Below, in pieces: positions 23,749 to 35,485 of a DNA stretch of 64,000 nt. The number at the start of each line of letters is the position of its first letter. Position 1 is the first letter of the stretch. The position numbers and the translations under genes are program-made. The DNA comes from Chlorops oryzae (taxonomy: Eukaryota; Arthropoda; Insecta; Diptera; Chloropidae). The notes beneath the pieces were generated by a model. That model saw only the letters and a list, made by a program, of their open reading frames with translations. It was not told the DNA's origin and searched no databases. The DNA is taken from assembly GCA_020466095.1 (NCBI GenBank), contig CM035807.1, positions 17,284,985 through 17,348,984 on the forward strand, in the 5' to 3' direction.

Positions 23749-25827
23749 GTCATTTTTAATGCTTTGGTTGACGGCAAAATGGGAAAAAAATTTGCCTGAT
23801 TGCCAAGGGACTTGGTGTTCCTCCCACCCTCATATCATCAATGGTTTTGGTGTATTGAACAGGAAGAAGGCTATCGAAATTGTTATTCGAAATTCAAAAT
23901 TTTTGAGGGAATGAGGAAATTAATTTTCAGAGCAAGTCAACAAGTAAAATCACTGTCCTAACTTAGCCTATAGCAGAAGATATTATTCTACGTTTTCATC
24001 CTCTTAGGTTATTTAAGCACCACCGAGAAAAGGATATGTTTTTTTAATTATTCTACTCCTGTTTCTATTTGGGCATCCGTCGAAGCTCACAGCTCTAAAG
24101 TCTTCTTTGAGAATAAAAATTCTTTTCTTTTTGGGTCACCCCTTTGGCTTTTGGCACTTCGAAGTTCGAACATCAATATCTTTTATTGTGATGGGGACTT
24201 TCTTGGATCTATTTTTTTGTTCAAATAATAGCAGTTTGGGTCTGAACTTTTGTATCTTCTAACAGATGCAGGTGCACGACATTTTCAAGCCGACCCAGTG
24301 ACGGGCTTTGGTTAGGGTATGGTTGGGCAACCGCTCAGGGCACCGGATGTAAAAGGCATATTCAAACTTACCATTTTTTCCTTTTCCTTGCATTGAGTGG
24401 GGGCGGAAGTAATCTCTCCCAGGGCGCTGGTGATGCTTAAACTGGCGCTGAGCTGACCTGCATTTATTTTCCCAAAAATCTTGATTTTTTTGGACATTCG
24501 ATAAAAACCGCTTTCAAAAATCCATCTAGAAAAATAATCGAACAGAAAAAATCAAATATTATAAAACCTTTTTATAATACCAGTGAATTATGTAATGATT
24601 TTAAAGGGTTCCGTCTTTTAATTCCCAGTTGAGTGCCCTATTTTAGTGTTGTACCGTCTATTTTTGTTGTTATTGTACTGAACACAAGAAAACATTTGAA
24701 TACATAGCACCATTTGAGACCTAAATTGAACAGCTAAGTATAGTCCCATAAAAATATGCCTCTCTTTTTTATTCCAACCTCACTGTGTTTCTTTAATTCT
24801 CCCTAATGGTCATTCGGAGCTATAAAAACTAATAGATTTTTCTTATGTAAGTAAAAAGAGTCGCAAACAACAGTCGTTGTAGTCGTTCCAGCATATTAGT
24901 TCTATATTCTACAATGCTGTGCTAAGTTCTGTATGTAGATACATACAAACTCTACTATGCCTCGACACAATAACGCATGAGTACATACATAACTGAAAGC
25001 GTTCGTTTTTCTTTGCCTGTTTATGTCTTGCAAGATTAGAGGTCATAAAAAGAGGTCCGACATTTCCAGCTCATTTATCAAAAATAAAAAAAAAAAAAAT
25101 TTGAGAAATTTTCTGGAGTTTTTTTTTTGTTTGTGTCTTTTTTTTTAATGTGAGCAAAGGCAAAGACGCTTTCCTTCAGTAATTTAATAATCCTTTAAGA
25201 TAGAGAAACAATTTTTTTTTGGAAATTTATTTGCTGTCACGAAAACAATTGGCTTCTCTGAGCTAGAAGCAAAAATTGAATTTAAAAAAATAATTGAATA
25301 AAAAATTGGGTCAGAAAAGTGTTCGCTCAGGAGAATACAAATTTCATAAAAAATTAAGGACATACATACATAATTATGTAGGTACATATATGTAATTGAA
25401 GTTGATTGATTTTTAAAAATTTATTTTATTTATTTTTTAATTCTGTCATCGATTGATTTATTAAAAAAAAGGGGAGCAAATATTCCAATTTCTCTTATTT
25501 TTTCAAGCTGACAGCCCATCGCAGTGGTCTGACATAGCAAATGTCGAATGCAAGAAAATACTCGTCGGGGTCATTTTAAGCTAGAACATGGCTAGTTGAG
25601 AAATTTTCATGGATTATTTCCTCAACAATAAGTCGCAATAGGCTGTTATGCAACTTGATAGATAAGCTATTTATTCCTTTGTACGGTGTCTACAGTAAAG
25701 TCGGCCTCTGCAACTTGACCTAGCCTTAATCTTAGCTAGAGCTGGAAATTTAGTGCACTACCTCCCAACTCTGAAATAAAGTCATTTCACTACATTGAAT
25801 TCAAAATTTATTTCTTGTGAGTTGCAT
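23749..25827. other. Unassigned DNA
   Basis: No exon, RNA gene or bounded repeat recognised. Short minus-strand frames (24312-24497, 25184-25387) are unremarkable. Confidence 0.4.
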
Positions 25828-26069
25828 TTAAGAGCTGCATTTGTTTGAACCCAGAAAATCAAGCTAACTCAGCTTGCTGCACCCATGGGGCAAATTGGGC
25901 ACTTAGAATATCTAGCCACGAGTTCAATGGTAACACGAGATAAAATAAAACTAATATTTGACAACGAACTCTTCATACATTGTCCCTTACATTGTCCCGA
26001 TCAACAAAACGAAAAGTATTTTTCTTCCAAAAATTATCCAAAAAAATGAAGGAAAACCAGTAAAAAACG
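25828..26069 (+). repeat. ~240-bp duplicated block, copy 1
   Basis: The block from TTAAGAGCTGCAT to ACCAGTAAAAAACG recurs in the same orientation at 27103-27340, sharing long stretches such as TATCTAGCCAC and AAAATAAAACTAATATTTGA with many small indels. The two copies enclose a ~100-bp tandem array. Origin unknown; it could be fragments of one transposon family. Confidence 0.7.
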
Positions 26070-26239
26070 AAGTAAAGAAGTTTACATCGCAAAGCCGATT
26101 GCACACATACCTTTTCCTCAGCCTAAAATTTATAAACATTACCTTAACGAAAATTCCTGCCGTTTTCGTTGTTCTAGCTTGGATATCTATTTATACCTTA
26201 TCTGTACTTCGATTTAGGTTCTAAAACTCGAGATTTATT

Positions 26240-26710
26240 ATTAAGCAAAAAAATTTCGCGAATGGTGGTCATGGTCAAATTTTAACCGTTAGAGGACAAT
26301 ATGTCTAGCGGCGAAATACCAATTCAAAATAATGTGAAAATCAAATTTTCGCGAATTTTCCGGATGGTGTCTTATCAAAGTTTTACCATTAAGTAGAAAA
26401 ATTTAGTTTAGCTGCGAAATACTCACTTCAAAATAGTGAAAATCAAATTTTCGCGAATTTCGCGGATGGTGGTCTTGATCAATTTTAACCCTTAGAGGAC
26501 ATTTTGTTTACTGCGAAATACTCAATTCAAAATAGTGAAAATCAAATTTTCGCGAATTTCGCGGATGGTGGTCTTGATCAAATTTTAACCCTTAGAGGAA
26601 ATTTAGTTTAGCTGCGAAATACTCACTTCAAAATAGTGAAAATCAATTTTTGCGAATTTCGCGAAATGTGGTCATGGTCAAAAATTTATCCATAATGGAA
26701 CTTTATTTGG
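26240..26710. repeat. ~100-bp tandem array (about 4-5 units)
   Basis: Landmark GCGAAATAC begins at 26311, 26414, 26513 and 26614 and a decayed form lies near 26712, giving a period of about 98-103 bp. Each unit contains AAATCAAATTTTCGCGAATT and a TTTAACCCTTAGAGGA-type segment. Satellite-like; no coding potential. Confidence 0.85.
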
Positions 26711-27102
26711 GGCAAAATACACAATCAGAAGAAGCAAAAAAATAATTTTTTATTCAGATATGAGAATAAGAGAAAGAGTGTTTTTTTCTATTGTGTAGGA
26801 TGATGACCATAGTTATAGCGATGTCGCAATTTTTTTTCAGCGAAAGCTTAAGTCTACATAGTAGCTATACAAACAAATTTCAAAAGCTGGGATGTATGTA
26901 AAAAATGTATCCAGGAAAAACGGTAAAAATCTGATTTTGAAACTTCTAACTTTTCCAGACCAAGAAGGACTAGAAAAAATTTGTATGCAGTTTTGTCGGA
27001 CATGAACTTACCTAGCTAAGTCTTCAATGCAAATTTAGGCATACTCAACTGATAAATCATTTCATGCTAGATTAATTACGAAAATATCTAATGAGTCTGA
27101 CA

Positions 27103-27340
27103 TTAAGAGCTGCATGTTTGAACCAGAAATCAGACTAACTCAGACTATGCTGATCCGGGCAATTGGGCACTTGAATATCTAGCCACTGAGTTCAATGGTA
27201 ACACAGATAAAATAAAACTAATATTTGACAAAGAACTCTTCATACATTGTTCCTTTAATGACCGATCACAAAAACGAAAAGTATTTTTATTCTAATAATT
27301 ATCAAAAAAAAGAAGGAAAATGAGTAAAAAAAAAACTGAA
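27103..27340 (+). repeat. ~240-bp duplicated block, copy 2
   Basis: Second copy of the block at 25828-26069, in direct orientation. Confidence 0.7.
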
Positions 27341-27640
27341 ATCGGTCAAGACCGGCTTTCATATACCCAGCTGCCCGACAATATTGATGCATTATGTTTG
27401 GCCTTTCCGAACGGAAGTTACCAAAAATGTCCCTTTTGTAGCGTGGCAGTGGGCGGATATCACCCATTTCCACTTAGAATCATACTCGGGTCCGATATAC
27501 CTGTATGTCGAATTTTGGCGTGATTGGTCCAGCAGTTCGGAAGGAGATCTGATCACAGACGGACGGCCAGACGGACTAGCCTAAATCGATTCAGTTTTCG
27601 AACTTAAGAATATATGAAGGGTGTCTCGTGAGGGAGTGCT
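27341..27640 (+). repeat. Dispersed-repeat fragment with GACGGACGG motif
   Basis: ACAGACGGACGGCCAGACGG followed by CTAGCCTAAATCGA (about 27556-27590) is the same signature found at 11588-12392 and 14326-15060. The 72- and 67-residue frames on both strands here are not supported as genes. Boundaries are approximate and the family is unnamed. Confidence 0.45.
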
Positions 27641-28922
27641 TTTTTTAATAGGTATGGTAGGGGAGGCCAAGCTGAACAAAAACTCGTTCGGGAGGTGGGA
27701 GTCGCAAATGCACCCCTGAGGAGTTATAGGGCCTTAAAGTCTTTAGGCAGGAAGTTGAGAAAATAATTCTCCCACGATAATGGTTTACCATAGAAAGAAA
27801 AACTGTATGAGGTTTGAAAGCCAATTGTATGGGCTCTTAGGGAAAATTAAATTGATGGTAAAAATTTGAGCCATTGAGGGAAAAATAAAGGGTCAAAGTC
27901 AAAACTTCTGGAAAAAACTTTAAATTTTTTTTTACTTTGGGAGCCATTTTGGTATGAAAAAGGTCCTATTACGATATGCTTTTGTAATTTTTTCCGAATC
28001 TGCAGTCGATTTTCTTTAAAAACGTATGCTATACCTTATTTGCGGTTTAACCATAGAAAAAATTGGATTTAAAAACGAACTTGAACTGTTTGAATTGTTT
28101 CCAAGATTTTGCAAATTGCTCAATTTGCCCCGTTGCGAAACTTTCTTTATAGTACCCACATGTGGTGTACACATTAATCGGTATATTAAATATTTCAAGC
28201 AGCATTTATTATTTTGGATTTTATTACTTTCAATCAACAATCATTTAAAATCATTTATAAAACTCGTATGAGAGCTCCAATCCGGCTTCAAATAGAACAC
28301 GAACGGGGGGAGAAGCACTTGAAGACCTCACTGCTCTCGCTAGTTCTTTTAATTAAATCAAGTTGGAGTTAAATAAAAATGCGAAATGCCCAATAAAACG
28401 AAGCGCTATTTATCATTCGGTAACGTCGGGAAACGCATGTCTATGCATGCTCCCATTGTATGGTAGTGATTTACAACATTCAATTAAACCACTCGACGAT
28501 TCCAACGTCATACATCAGCAGTACACCCACATCATTCACTCAACGCAGCACAGCAACTCGCCGCGTTATTCATTCCATCCAAAAAAAAAAAAGTGCTCGA
28601 AACGCGAAAGAAAAGACTACTCTCACATACGCCGACGGACGGACAGACGGACTGACTGACGGTCATCGGAACTTAAATTGAGCGTAAGAATACAAAAAAA
28701 TAGGTAAATGAAAAAATGGAAAAAAGCAAAAATACAAAGGAGAAATGGAAATAGAAAGCGGAATAGAGTGAAATGAAAGCAAGAACAATTTCCCGCGAGT
28801 CGCACTTTTATCAACGCATCAGGTCTCCGCAGACACACACATGTGCTTGCATGAGTGTGTTTGTGTATGTGTGTACTCATCGTCCTATTAGATTGCTGCA
28901 CCGATACTGGGGCACTCCGCTC
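27641..28922. other. Region upstream of the SDR gene
   Basis: No exon identified. Sequence becomes less T/A-homopolymeric near 28360-28930. Short frames at 28363-28659 and 28623-28901 are opposite-strand readings of simple-sequence DNA (ACGGACGGACAGACGG near 28632; ACACACACATGTG near 28833). Confidence 0.35.
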
Positions 28923-28966
28923 TCAGTTCAGCTCAGCTCATCTAAGCTGAAGCTGAAACTGAGCTA
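28923..28966 (+). promoter_or_regulatory. Possible initiator and hairpin upstream of the SDR gene
   Basis: TCAGTT at 28923-28928 fits the fly initiator consensus (TCAKTY), about 485 bp before the proposed start codon. The initiator overlaps an imperfect inverted repeat: CTCAGTTCAGCTCAGCT pairs with AGCTGAAGCTGAAACTGAG. I see no convincing TATA box or downstream promoter element at the exact spacing, so this is only a candidate start site. Confidence 0.25.
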
Positions 28967-29410
28967 AACTTATCGCCATTGATGCCGCACGGATTATGAT
29001 TCAATTTAACCCGCGACGAAAGTTCAAAACGCAACAGAAAGAAACAGCAAGACCCCGACAGATGCTCGAGTGCAGTTGCGAAGCGTCATTCCTCACGGCG
29101 ACAGTAGCTGAAAGTGGCGCAGAGAGAAACAAAAAAAAAAAAAAAAACGAAACGGAAAAAACGGGCACGCGGAAAAAGAGAAATAAATAGAAACCGGAAG
29201 GAAGAATTTTATTGATTAAATATTTGATTGAATGTCAGCTGTGAGTGTTCCTTGCTGAAACTTCGCACTTCGTTTTTTGTTTTTTTGTTTCTTTTTTGTG
29301 GTGCCTTTTCGGGGAAAATCAAACTGTGAATATCAAAAAATAATTAAAGCGAAATCCTGCGGAAAGGAATCACACAAGGGAGTAGGCGAAAAGGAGGGCG
29401 GAGCACCGGA

Positions 29411-29508
29411 ATGGAAAATTTTATGTCAATATTTGAGAACGCAGATCCTTTTAAGACATGGTGGCCGACTATAGCAGCCGTAATTGTTGGTCTCATAATC
29501 ACAATACG
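29411..29508 (+). CDS. SDR (retinol dehydrogenase-like), exon 1
   Basis: This exon encodes residues 1-32 plus two bases of codon 33: MENFMSIFENADPFKTWWP followed by a hydrophobic stretch (about residues 19-32) and Arg. It fits the N-terminal membrane anchor of SDR7C/RDH11-14-like enzymes, which usually start with a short polar lead and one membrane helix. The donor is CG|GTAAGT at 29508/29509. I chose the ATG at 29411; an in-frame stop lies at 29345, and a second in-frame ATG at 29423 would shorten the protein by four residues. The split codon joins exactly to exon 2 (CG+G, Arg) and continues into the family motif MSGQRC, which is strong support. Kept separate: the exon is seen, anchor function is inferred from family knowledge. 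Confidence 0.75.
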
Positions 29509-30094
29509 GTAAGTAATGACGACGCTGACAATAATAAGTGTCGCAAGGGTATAAATTGTGAATATTCAAATGAAAGAATTAGGCGTGGGAGAAGCAAATC
29601 AAATGAAAAGCATAATAAAATCAATGAAAATTCTACGAAATTCACTGGGGAAAATATAATTTTTTTTTTTCATTTATTATTGTAATTAAATGAATTAATT
29701 AATTATTTAAAGCGGAAAATTTCGACTTTGAAGCCAATTATTATGGCCATTAATTGTAAATTAGTTGTAAATTAAAGAGACTTTAAGAAGGGGCGACTAT
29801 AGGCAATTTACTTACTTCAATAGTTCAGAAGGTTTTGACATTTATTGCAGGAAATTGTTTTTTCAAATCAATAGAATTCGTGCAGCAATAAATGAAGATA
29901 ATAATCAAGAAATATTAATGAAAATTGGAAAGCATGGGAACAATAAGGGTTTCTTCATTATTTTCCTAATTATTGGATCTTTTAAAGCGAAATTCTTTCG
30001 CTTTGCCCATTTAGTCGTATTTCGAATGAAAAATTTTGGGTATGGAATAATCTGGTATTGAAAGTCGATTAATTTTTTTAAGAAATTAGTGTTG

Positions 30095-30300
30095 CACCTT
30101 CGGCTCTTGCCTATGATTGAGATGCCAACTACCACGAAGGTCCCTTGGGTTCGTCCCATCTAAGGTCGCATCCATAGCACACAAAATCTACGCTTTCCGA
30201 GAGCCATGGGCTAACAGTCATAAATAAATTCCAAAAAATGCGGAACTTAATTATTGGCCCTGTGCCGTAGTTGGTTGAGATGCCAACTTATGAAGTTTCA
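30095..30300 (+). repeat. Decayed tRNA-like SINE fragments
   Basis: GATTGAGATGCCAACTACC (30115) followed by TTGGGTTCGTCCCA (30146-30159) resembles an A-box to B-box arrangement. A second A-box-like stretch, CCGTAGTTGGTTGAGATGCC, lies at about 30273-30292 and repeats the GTTGAGATGCCAACT word. Neither forms a full tRNA. Likely SINE remnants; boundaries are estimates. Confidence 0.4.
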
Positions 30301-31830
30301 ACCGATTGCGATTTTGATTGTTATTGGTTCTATATGTTTGTATGTGTTAATGTTTACTGGGATTAATGCGCAGGAATTCCTGTATTATTGGAAACCAGGC
30401 ATTAGTCTAATTGGACTTTTTCACTGAAAAATAAAATTGCGGCATTATTGAGTCTAGAATTGGTAAGACCAATTGAGCCTTTAGTCTTGATTGAATGCCT
30501 ATATTCTTAACAAATTTCTTAACTTAATTCTCTACGAATATTATGATCTAACAATGGCGTAACAGATCAATTGCTCCGGGTCACGAGGGGGAAATTCCGC
30601 CCCCTCCAACCAGTCTCAATGAAAATATTTCACTAAAATTGAAATGAATGAATTTTGGCCTTCGGGTGCGTACCGCAACGTTAAACTGGCAACAATTCGA
30701 TAATGATCAAGAAGATCGAGCCACTGATTCGTTGAATTAAAAGTTACGTTCTCGTCGGCTAACTTGCTGACTTATGAACAATGTCTAATCAGATGTCTCG
30801 CTAATTATTGCGGCAGTATTGAGTTTTAAACTTCTTGTTGTACTTGCGTTATAAGTTTAACTTGCTGTTTCTAATTCTTCTTTTTATTTCGCTTTTACTT
30901 TTATTTCCTTAATAATTGAACAATGTTTCTGTCACACACGAACAGTCTTTTCGTTGTGTTTCAATTTAAATAAGCGGAAGAGTGAAAAAAACTTTTGCAT
31001 TCGCCGAATTTAAATATTTAAATTTTTTTAATTTTTTTGATTTTTCTTAACTTTCGGTGAAGTAAGTTCTTTGGATGAAATTATATTATTAGGACGGTTC
31101 TGTCTATGTTTGCTGTAACTTGCGCACTATGCGGATTTTAAACTAATTTTTCTTTTTTTAAGTTTTTTTTGGATCTTTTACTGATCCACTGAATTTTAAC
31201 ATTTTTCGAGTTGCTTTTTGAGATATGAAATTGTTATCACAATGTTAATTGGTGAAATAAGTAGGTAACATGATAATATTTAATGTAATAAATTTGGATA
31301 GTTTTGGTCTTTTGCTTGGATTTTATTTAATTTTTCTATAAGTCTTACAAATATCAGTTGAAGACGTAACTGGTACAATACATAGATTCAAGGGAGTAAT
31401 CTAGGTGATTATTCAAAAATAGTACTGGGGAAGTCAAAAGTTTGAAACTTTAATATCAAATTGAGGAATTTCGTTAAGGGCACTTAATTTTTTTTTCCCA
31501 TTTTTATGAATTCATCACCTTAGATTTTACAACTTTGGTCTTGAGAAAATATAAGGGTTGCTTGCAATTGAACCTATCAGTTTGAGTGCCATACTAATTA
31601 TCTATATATGTACTCAGGAAGTTTGCCGTTTCTGATTTAAAGTTCTATTTTAAACGGTCTTGGGTTACCAACAATTCTTGGTACAAATATGAGTAATATT
31701 ACAACTTAAGGTAATCACCTGAATATTATACTCTCATCATTTTGATTATTCTGCTGAGTAAATTCTTTGCGAAATGGACGGTAAGTCCATGCCCTAAAAT
31801 TTAGTCTATTGGAGTGACATATTAGTAATA

Positions 31831-33213
31831 TTAGGTGTAGTTCAAAAAGAAATCCATTGATTTTGCATTAAATTGAGGAGCTTTATTTTAAGTATAGTTA
31901 GAATGAACCCGATATATAGGTCAAATATGCGCCGTTTTTGTTTCGATAACTTGTTGCCATTTTAAAGGTAATTTCATTATGCCTCTCTCATAGAAGCCCT
32001 CGTTCCTATTAGCAGTAAAAATTGAGAAGTCGAACCTTTCAGAAGCCTCTCTTGAGAGCGAATGTTTCAACCAAGCAAAATTTTCGCCATGGATCAGGAA
32101 CAGATGAGTAATCACTTGGTGCCAGTGTCCAGGACTATAAGTGTGGATGCAGTAAGAACCTCACCAACCAGAACTCCCGGAGCTTCTGGCGAGTCACTAT
32201 GATGTGTGTCGGCCTGGCAGTTTGTCCTGATGGAATCACAATTCCTTCTCCTATTGGCAATAGCTGAGCCGCTTATGGGCGATTGCTTCCTTCAGATCGG
32301 TCATCAAATTAGATTGACAGTAGAAGTTCCGAGATTAAGAGTATTTGCCGTCATGGGAGCAGCTATAGTAGATAATTGCCCTGCCAATCCCAGCCAAACG
32401 ACTACACAGCAAAACCTTCCTGGCCGTACAATCCTGGCTTGGCCACCGTTCTCGCCGAGTTACACCGTGTTTCAGACCTCGACCGATATTTCGGCTTGAC
32501 GTTGTCGTAATGTGACACACATTTTCATCACCAGTCACCAACCGGCTTTCAGTAAAATGGGTCGATTTTGTTGCGGTTCAGCAGACGATTCGTCAGATGG
32601 AAATTCGTGTCTTGAGGTTTTTTTTTTGCGTTAACATGTCGTTGTGGCACCCATTTACATCGAGCTTCTTTGTGTATCCATTGCTCTTATTCAAATGGTT
32701 CCAAATCGGTTTTTTTGGCAATCTTTAGCTCTTTTGCAATCGAAACAGTGCTAACATGACGGTCGACTCGATTATTTTCCATGATTTTTATCGCATTTTC
32801 GACAATTGGCCTTCCAGTGCGTGGTGCTCCTTGACATCGAAAGTTAACCGGAACGGAATCGACGAAACCAAAATTGCGCATGATTGGCTGTTACAGTATC
32901 AGGTCCATAAACGCTATTCACATTTTCAGCCGCCTGGCTTGCGTTTTCTCCCTTATCGAAGAAAAACTGAATAATGTAGCGAATTTTCTTCTTTGCTGAT
33001 GTCCAATCTTTGACAAGCTTCTAACAAAACATAAACTGAATCAATCAATCAAATTATTTTTAAAGTGTCAATATAAAGCTTTTTTAGATAGGAACTGTCA
33101 TCTTTCTAATGCCCCCTAGCGGAACATCGATCGGACTTATACAACGGCGAGATGCAGATAAATAACGTCAATCTATTGGAAAATATAATGGATTTCTTTT
33201 TTTTTACTAAGCT
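31831..33213 (-). mobile_element. Decayed mariner element (pseudogene copy)
   Basis: The end at 31831 reads TTAGGTGTAGTTCAAAAAGA and lies next to a TA, close to the terminus of the mariner at 49942. The 5' end near 33190-33213 (reverse strand) is diverged. Minus-strand fragments of the transposase are readable: the start region QFFFDKGENASQ near 32925-32970, a TGDE fragment near 32535, and NRNEGFYERGIMKLPLKWQQ near 31955-32015. Frameshifts, substitutions and stops separate them, so no full protein can be made. It keeps a 21-bp segment at 32913-32933, encoding AAENVNS, which is absent from the more intact copy. Confidence 0.85.
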
Positions 33214-33606
33214 TACGATAAAATAATCTTTAATGTAAAAAACTTTGTGCTAAGGCGATATCGGGCCCCATATAGGACTATAGCTGCAACTTCGCCCAAA
33301 TTTTGACCCGAGCCAAAGCTGTGGTGAACCACGCCATAGCGCACACCACGTATAACCATATACATATGTCACTTTCTAGATATTGCGGGGGACGTTTCCC
33401 AATTAGAAATAGATGTTATTCGGCAGACAAAAAAGAGCGAGAGGGAAATATTTTTGGTGAGTACCTAAGTTCAAAATGCTCATTTTGGTGGGTACCCAAG
33501 ACCGTGGTCGGCCCAGATGGTGGACAATTGCACGGTGCCGTGCGGACCAGGTGGTAAACGTCCAGCAAGACTTTTGGCCGAAGTTGCAGCTATAAGCCCA
33601 AAATCC

Positions 33607-34127
33607 AATATTGCGAGAGCCCGACACCGGGGCGAGACTCTCAAATATTTCAATACATTCAATCGTATGGCTCAAGCTCCAATGTATTGCACTGCGAGAC
33701 CTCGTAGCGAGAAAAGTTGAAAATTGAATATTTCTCGTTGCGAGGCAGTTTGACAACTAATGATGTAGATATTTTTTTAAGTACTCGCTATTGGGTACTC
33801 GTTAAAATAGTGAAACCAAAATTTTCAAATAAAATTTGTTGGTAACTGTAAAAATTTAATGCAAAATTTGTTTGAAAATAAAAAAATTAAGTAGTGAACA
33901 AGTTCAGCAGCAGTTATAGCCGTCATAAGCGAGAACCTAAGTGATAACGAATAAATTTTATGAGTACTCGGTACTTGTTAGATTGGTACTTGGTTCAAAT
34001 ATTGCATTACTAGAAGTGAAATTATGCAATCATATGGGCGACGGAGAACTTTCATTGGAGATTGAAATGCGTCACGCAAAATATTTGCGCGACGTCTCGG
34101 CGTCTCGCATCGAACTCTCGCAATATT
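33607..34127. mobile_element. Candidate 521-bp TIR element
   Basis: AATATTGCGAGAG at 33607 is the exact reverse complement of CTCTCGCAATATT ending at 34127, and the match weakens inward (CCGACACCGG against TCGATGCGAG). Inside, GTACTCG and TACTTG words recur. No target duplication is clear. It overlaps the opposite-strand frames at 33403-33756 and 33517-33720, which I do not support as genes. Confidence 0.45.
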
Positions 34128-34853
34128 AAATTTTGAGCTATAGTTCTATATGTCGATCCCTAACCGTCAAATTGATGTAAGCAACAAAAAACAAATTTTA
34201 CAGGAGAGCGTTTTTTGAAGATATTCTGAAGATATTCCAATGGAAACCGTGTCCTTTAAGAATTTAAATTAAATTTTTGTTTTTATTTTTGAAAGAAAAA
34301 AAAAATTTTCATTTCGATATGTAAAACTCGAAATTCCCCCGACGAATTGAAAAATAATGAAAAAAAAGGTGAAGAATTAACTCGCTGAAGGATGAGGAGA
34401 AGAAGAGTAAATCAACAAACTGTGATAATCATATGCATGACTTAATGCATTCGTGAGCCCGGCAGGCCAGTGTTTCCGTATAAAACAAACGACAGTGTAT
34501 ACAGTGCCATTGTTGTGGATATCTGCGGCTACCGCAAACCGACATTAACCACATTAACCAGAATGCAGCTCCACTGGCGTGTCGCAACAATTTCATGCAA
34601 CATTGCCTGCTCCCGAACTTTAAACAATGCCTTCAACCTCCACAAACGAACGACGAACAATGCATTGGGATTTTGTGTCTATGGGGCAAAATGCTTTTAC
34701 GCCACCGCAGCTAATTCAGTTTGTTTGAACGAGTAATTTCATGCGTTCGAATGGCTGTGCACATTCATTTGCTTCATTTACTTCATTTGTTCATTGATTC
34801 ATTTTGTTTATGCCCTGTGCCCTATGGCCTCTTCCCTCTTCTCGCTCTTCCAG

Positions 34854-35485
34854 GACAATAATGAGCGGCCAACGTTGTACGAACGACAATCTAATCAGAG
34901 AGCACATTGTCATTGTGACGGGCGGTAATAGCGGCATCGGTTTTGAAATTGCCAAAGCGTTGGCAGGACGAGGCGGACGTGTTATTGTCGCTTGTCGGAA
35001 TATTGCCGCAGCGGAACGAGCGGCCACAATAATTAAACGTGAACTATCATGTCGATGCAGCGATGCGAGCGAGGCTCAGTTCTTTGTCGAGGCACGCTAT
35101 CTCGACTTGCGTTCCTTTGACAGCGTTCGACGTTTCGCACGGAAAATTATGGCCGAATTTGAACGCATCGATGTTTTGGTAAACAATGCGGGCATCATAT
35201 TCGAATCGATGGATGCGAAGACCGTCGACGGTTATGAGCAGCACTTGCAGGTTAACTATTTGGCACACTTTCTGCTGACACAGCTGCTGTTGCCACATTT
35301 GCGACGCGCCGAACAAGGCCGGGTTGTAAACATTTCGGCTCATGCCCATGCAGCGGCGAAAATGGATTTCGATGATCCGCTAAACGTTGGGACGTGGGCG
35401 ATGAGGTTCCATGCACGCGACGCTTTCGCCCACTCGAAGCTGGCCGTGATACTGGCGACACGTTGGTTGGCCAAGGAATTGAAAG
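34854..35485 (+). CDS. SDR (retinol dehydrogenase-like), exon 2: cofactor-binding core
   Basis: This exon encodes residues 33-243 of an SDR7C-type oxidoreductase; family members reduce or oxidise retinoid-like carbonyls with NADP(H), usually on ER membranes. Visible motifs: MSGQRC (36-41), cofactor loop TGGNSGIG (55-62), ACRN (79-82), D117 of the adenine site, NNAG (143-146), the tetrad-like Asn in VNYLAHF (N167) and K228 in HSKLA. The catalytic Tyr of YxxxK is Phe (F224, codon 35425-35427). The residue aligned with the catalytic Ser after VNxS is Ala (A195, codon 35338-35340), although S194 is adjacent. Substrate turnover may therefore be lost while cofactor binding is kept. Acceptor CTCTTCCAG|G and donor AAAG|GTAAGT are strong. 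Codon use is clearly more GC-rich than the surroundings. The frame upstream of 34854 is intronic. Family assignment is confident; the exact orthologue is not. Confidence 0.9.

Larger units (their letters stand above)
29509..34853 (+). other. SDR intron 1 (5.3 kb)
   Basis: Bounded by GTAAGT at 29509 and CTCTTCCAG at 34853. It contains tRNA-like SINE fragments near 30095-30300, a decayed minus-strand mariner (31831-33213) and a 521-bp candidate TIR element (33607-34127). The rest shows no supported feature; small frames in it are transposon remnants or chance. Confidence 0.7.

Noticed and set aside
28632..28670. Short ACGGACGG repeats suggestive of a CRISPR-like array
   Set aside because: Simple tetranucleotide repeat without spacers, in eukaryotic DNA.
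33403..33756. 117-residue minus-strand frame
   Set aside because: Overlaps a candidate TIR element and frames open on both strands; no recognisable motif.
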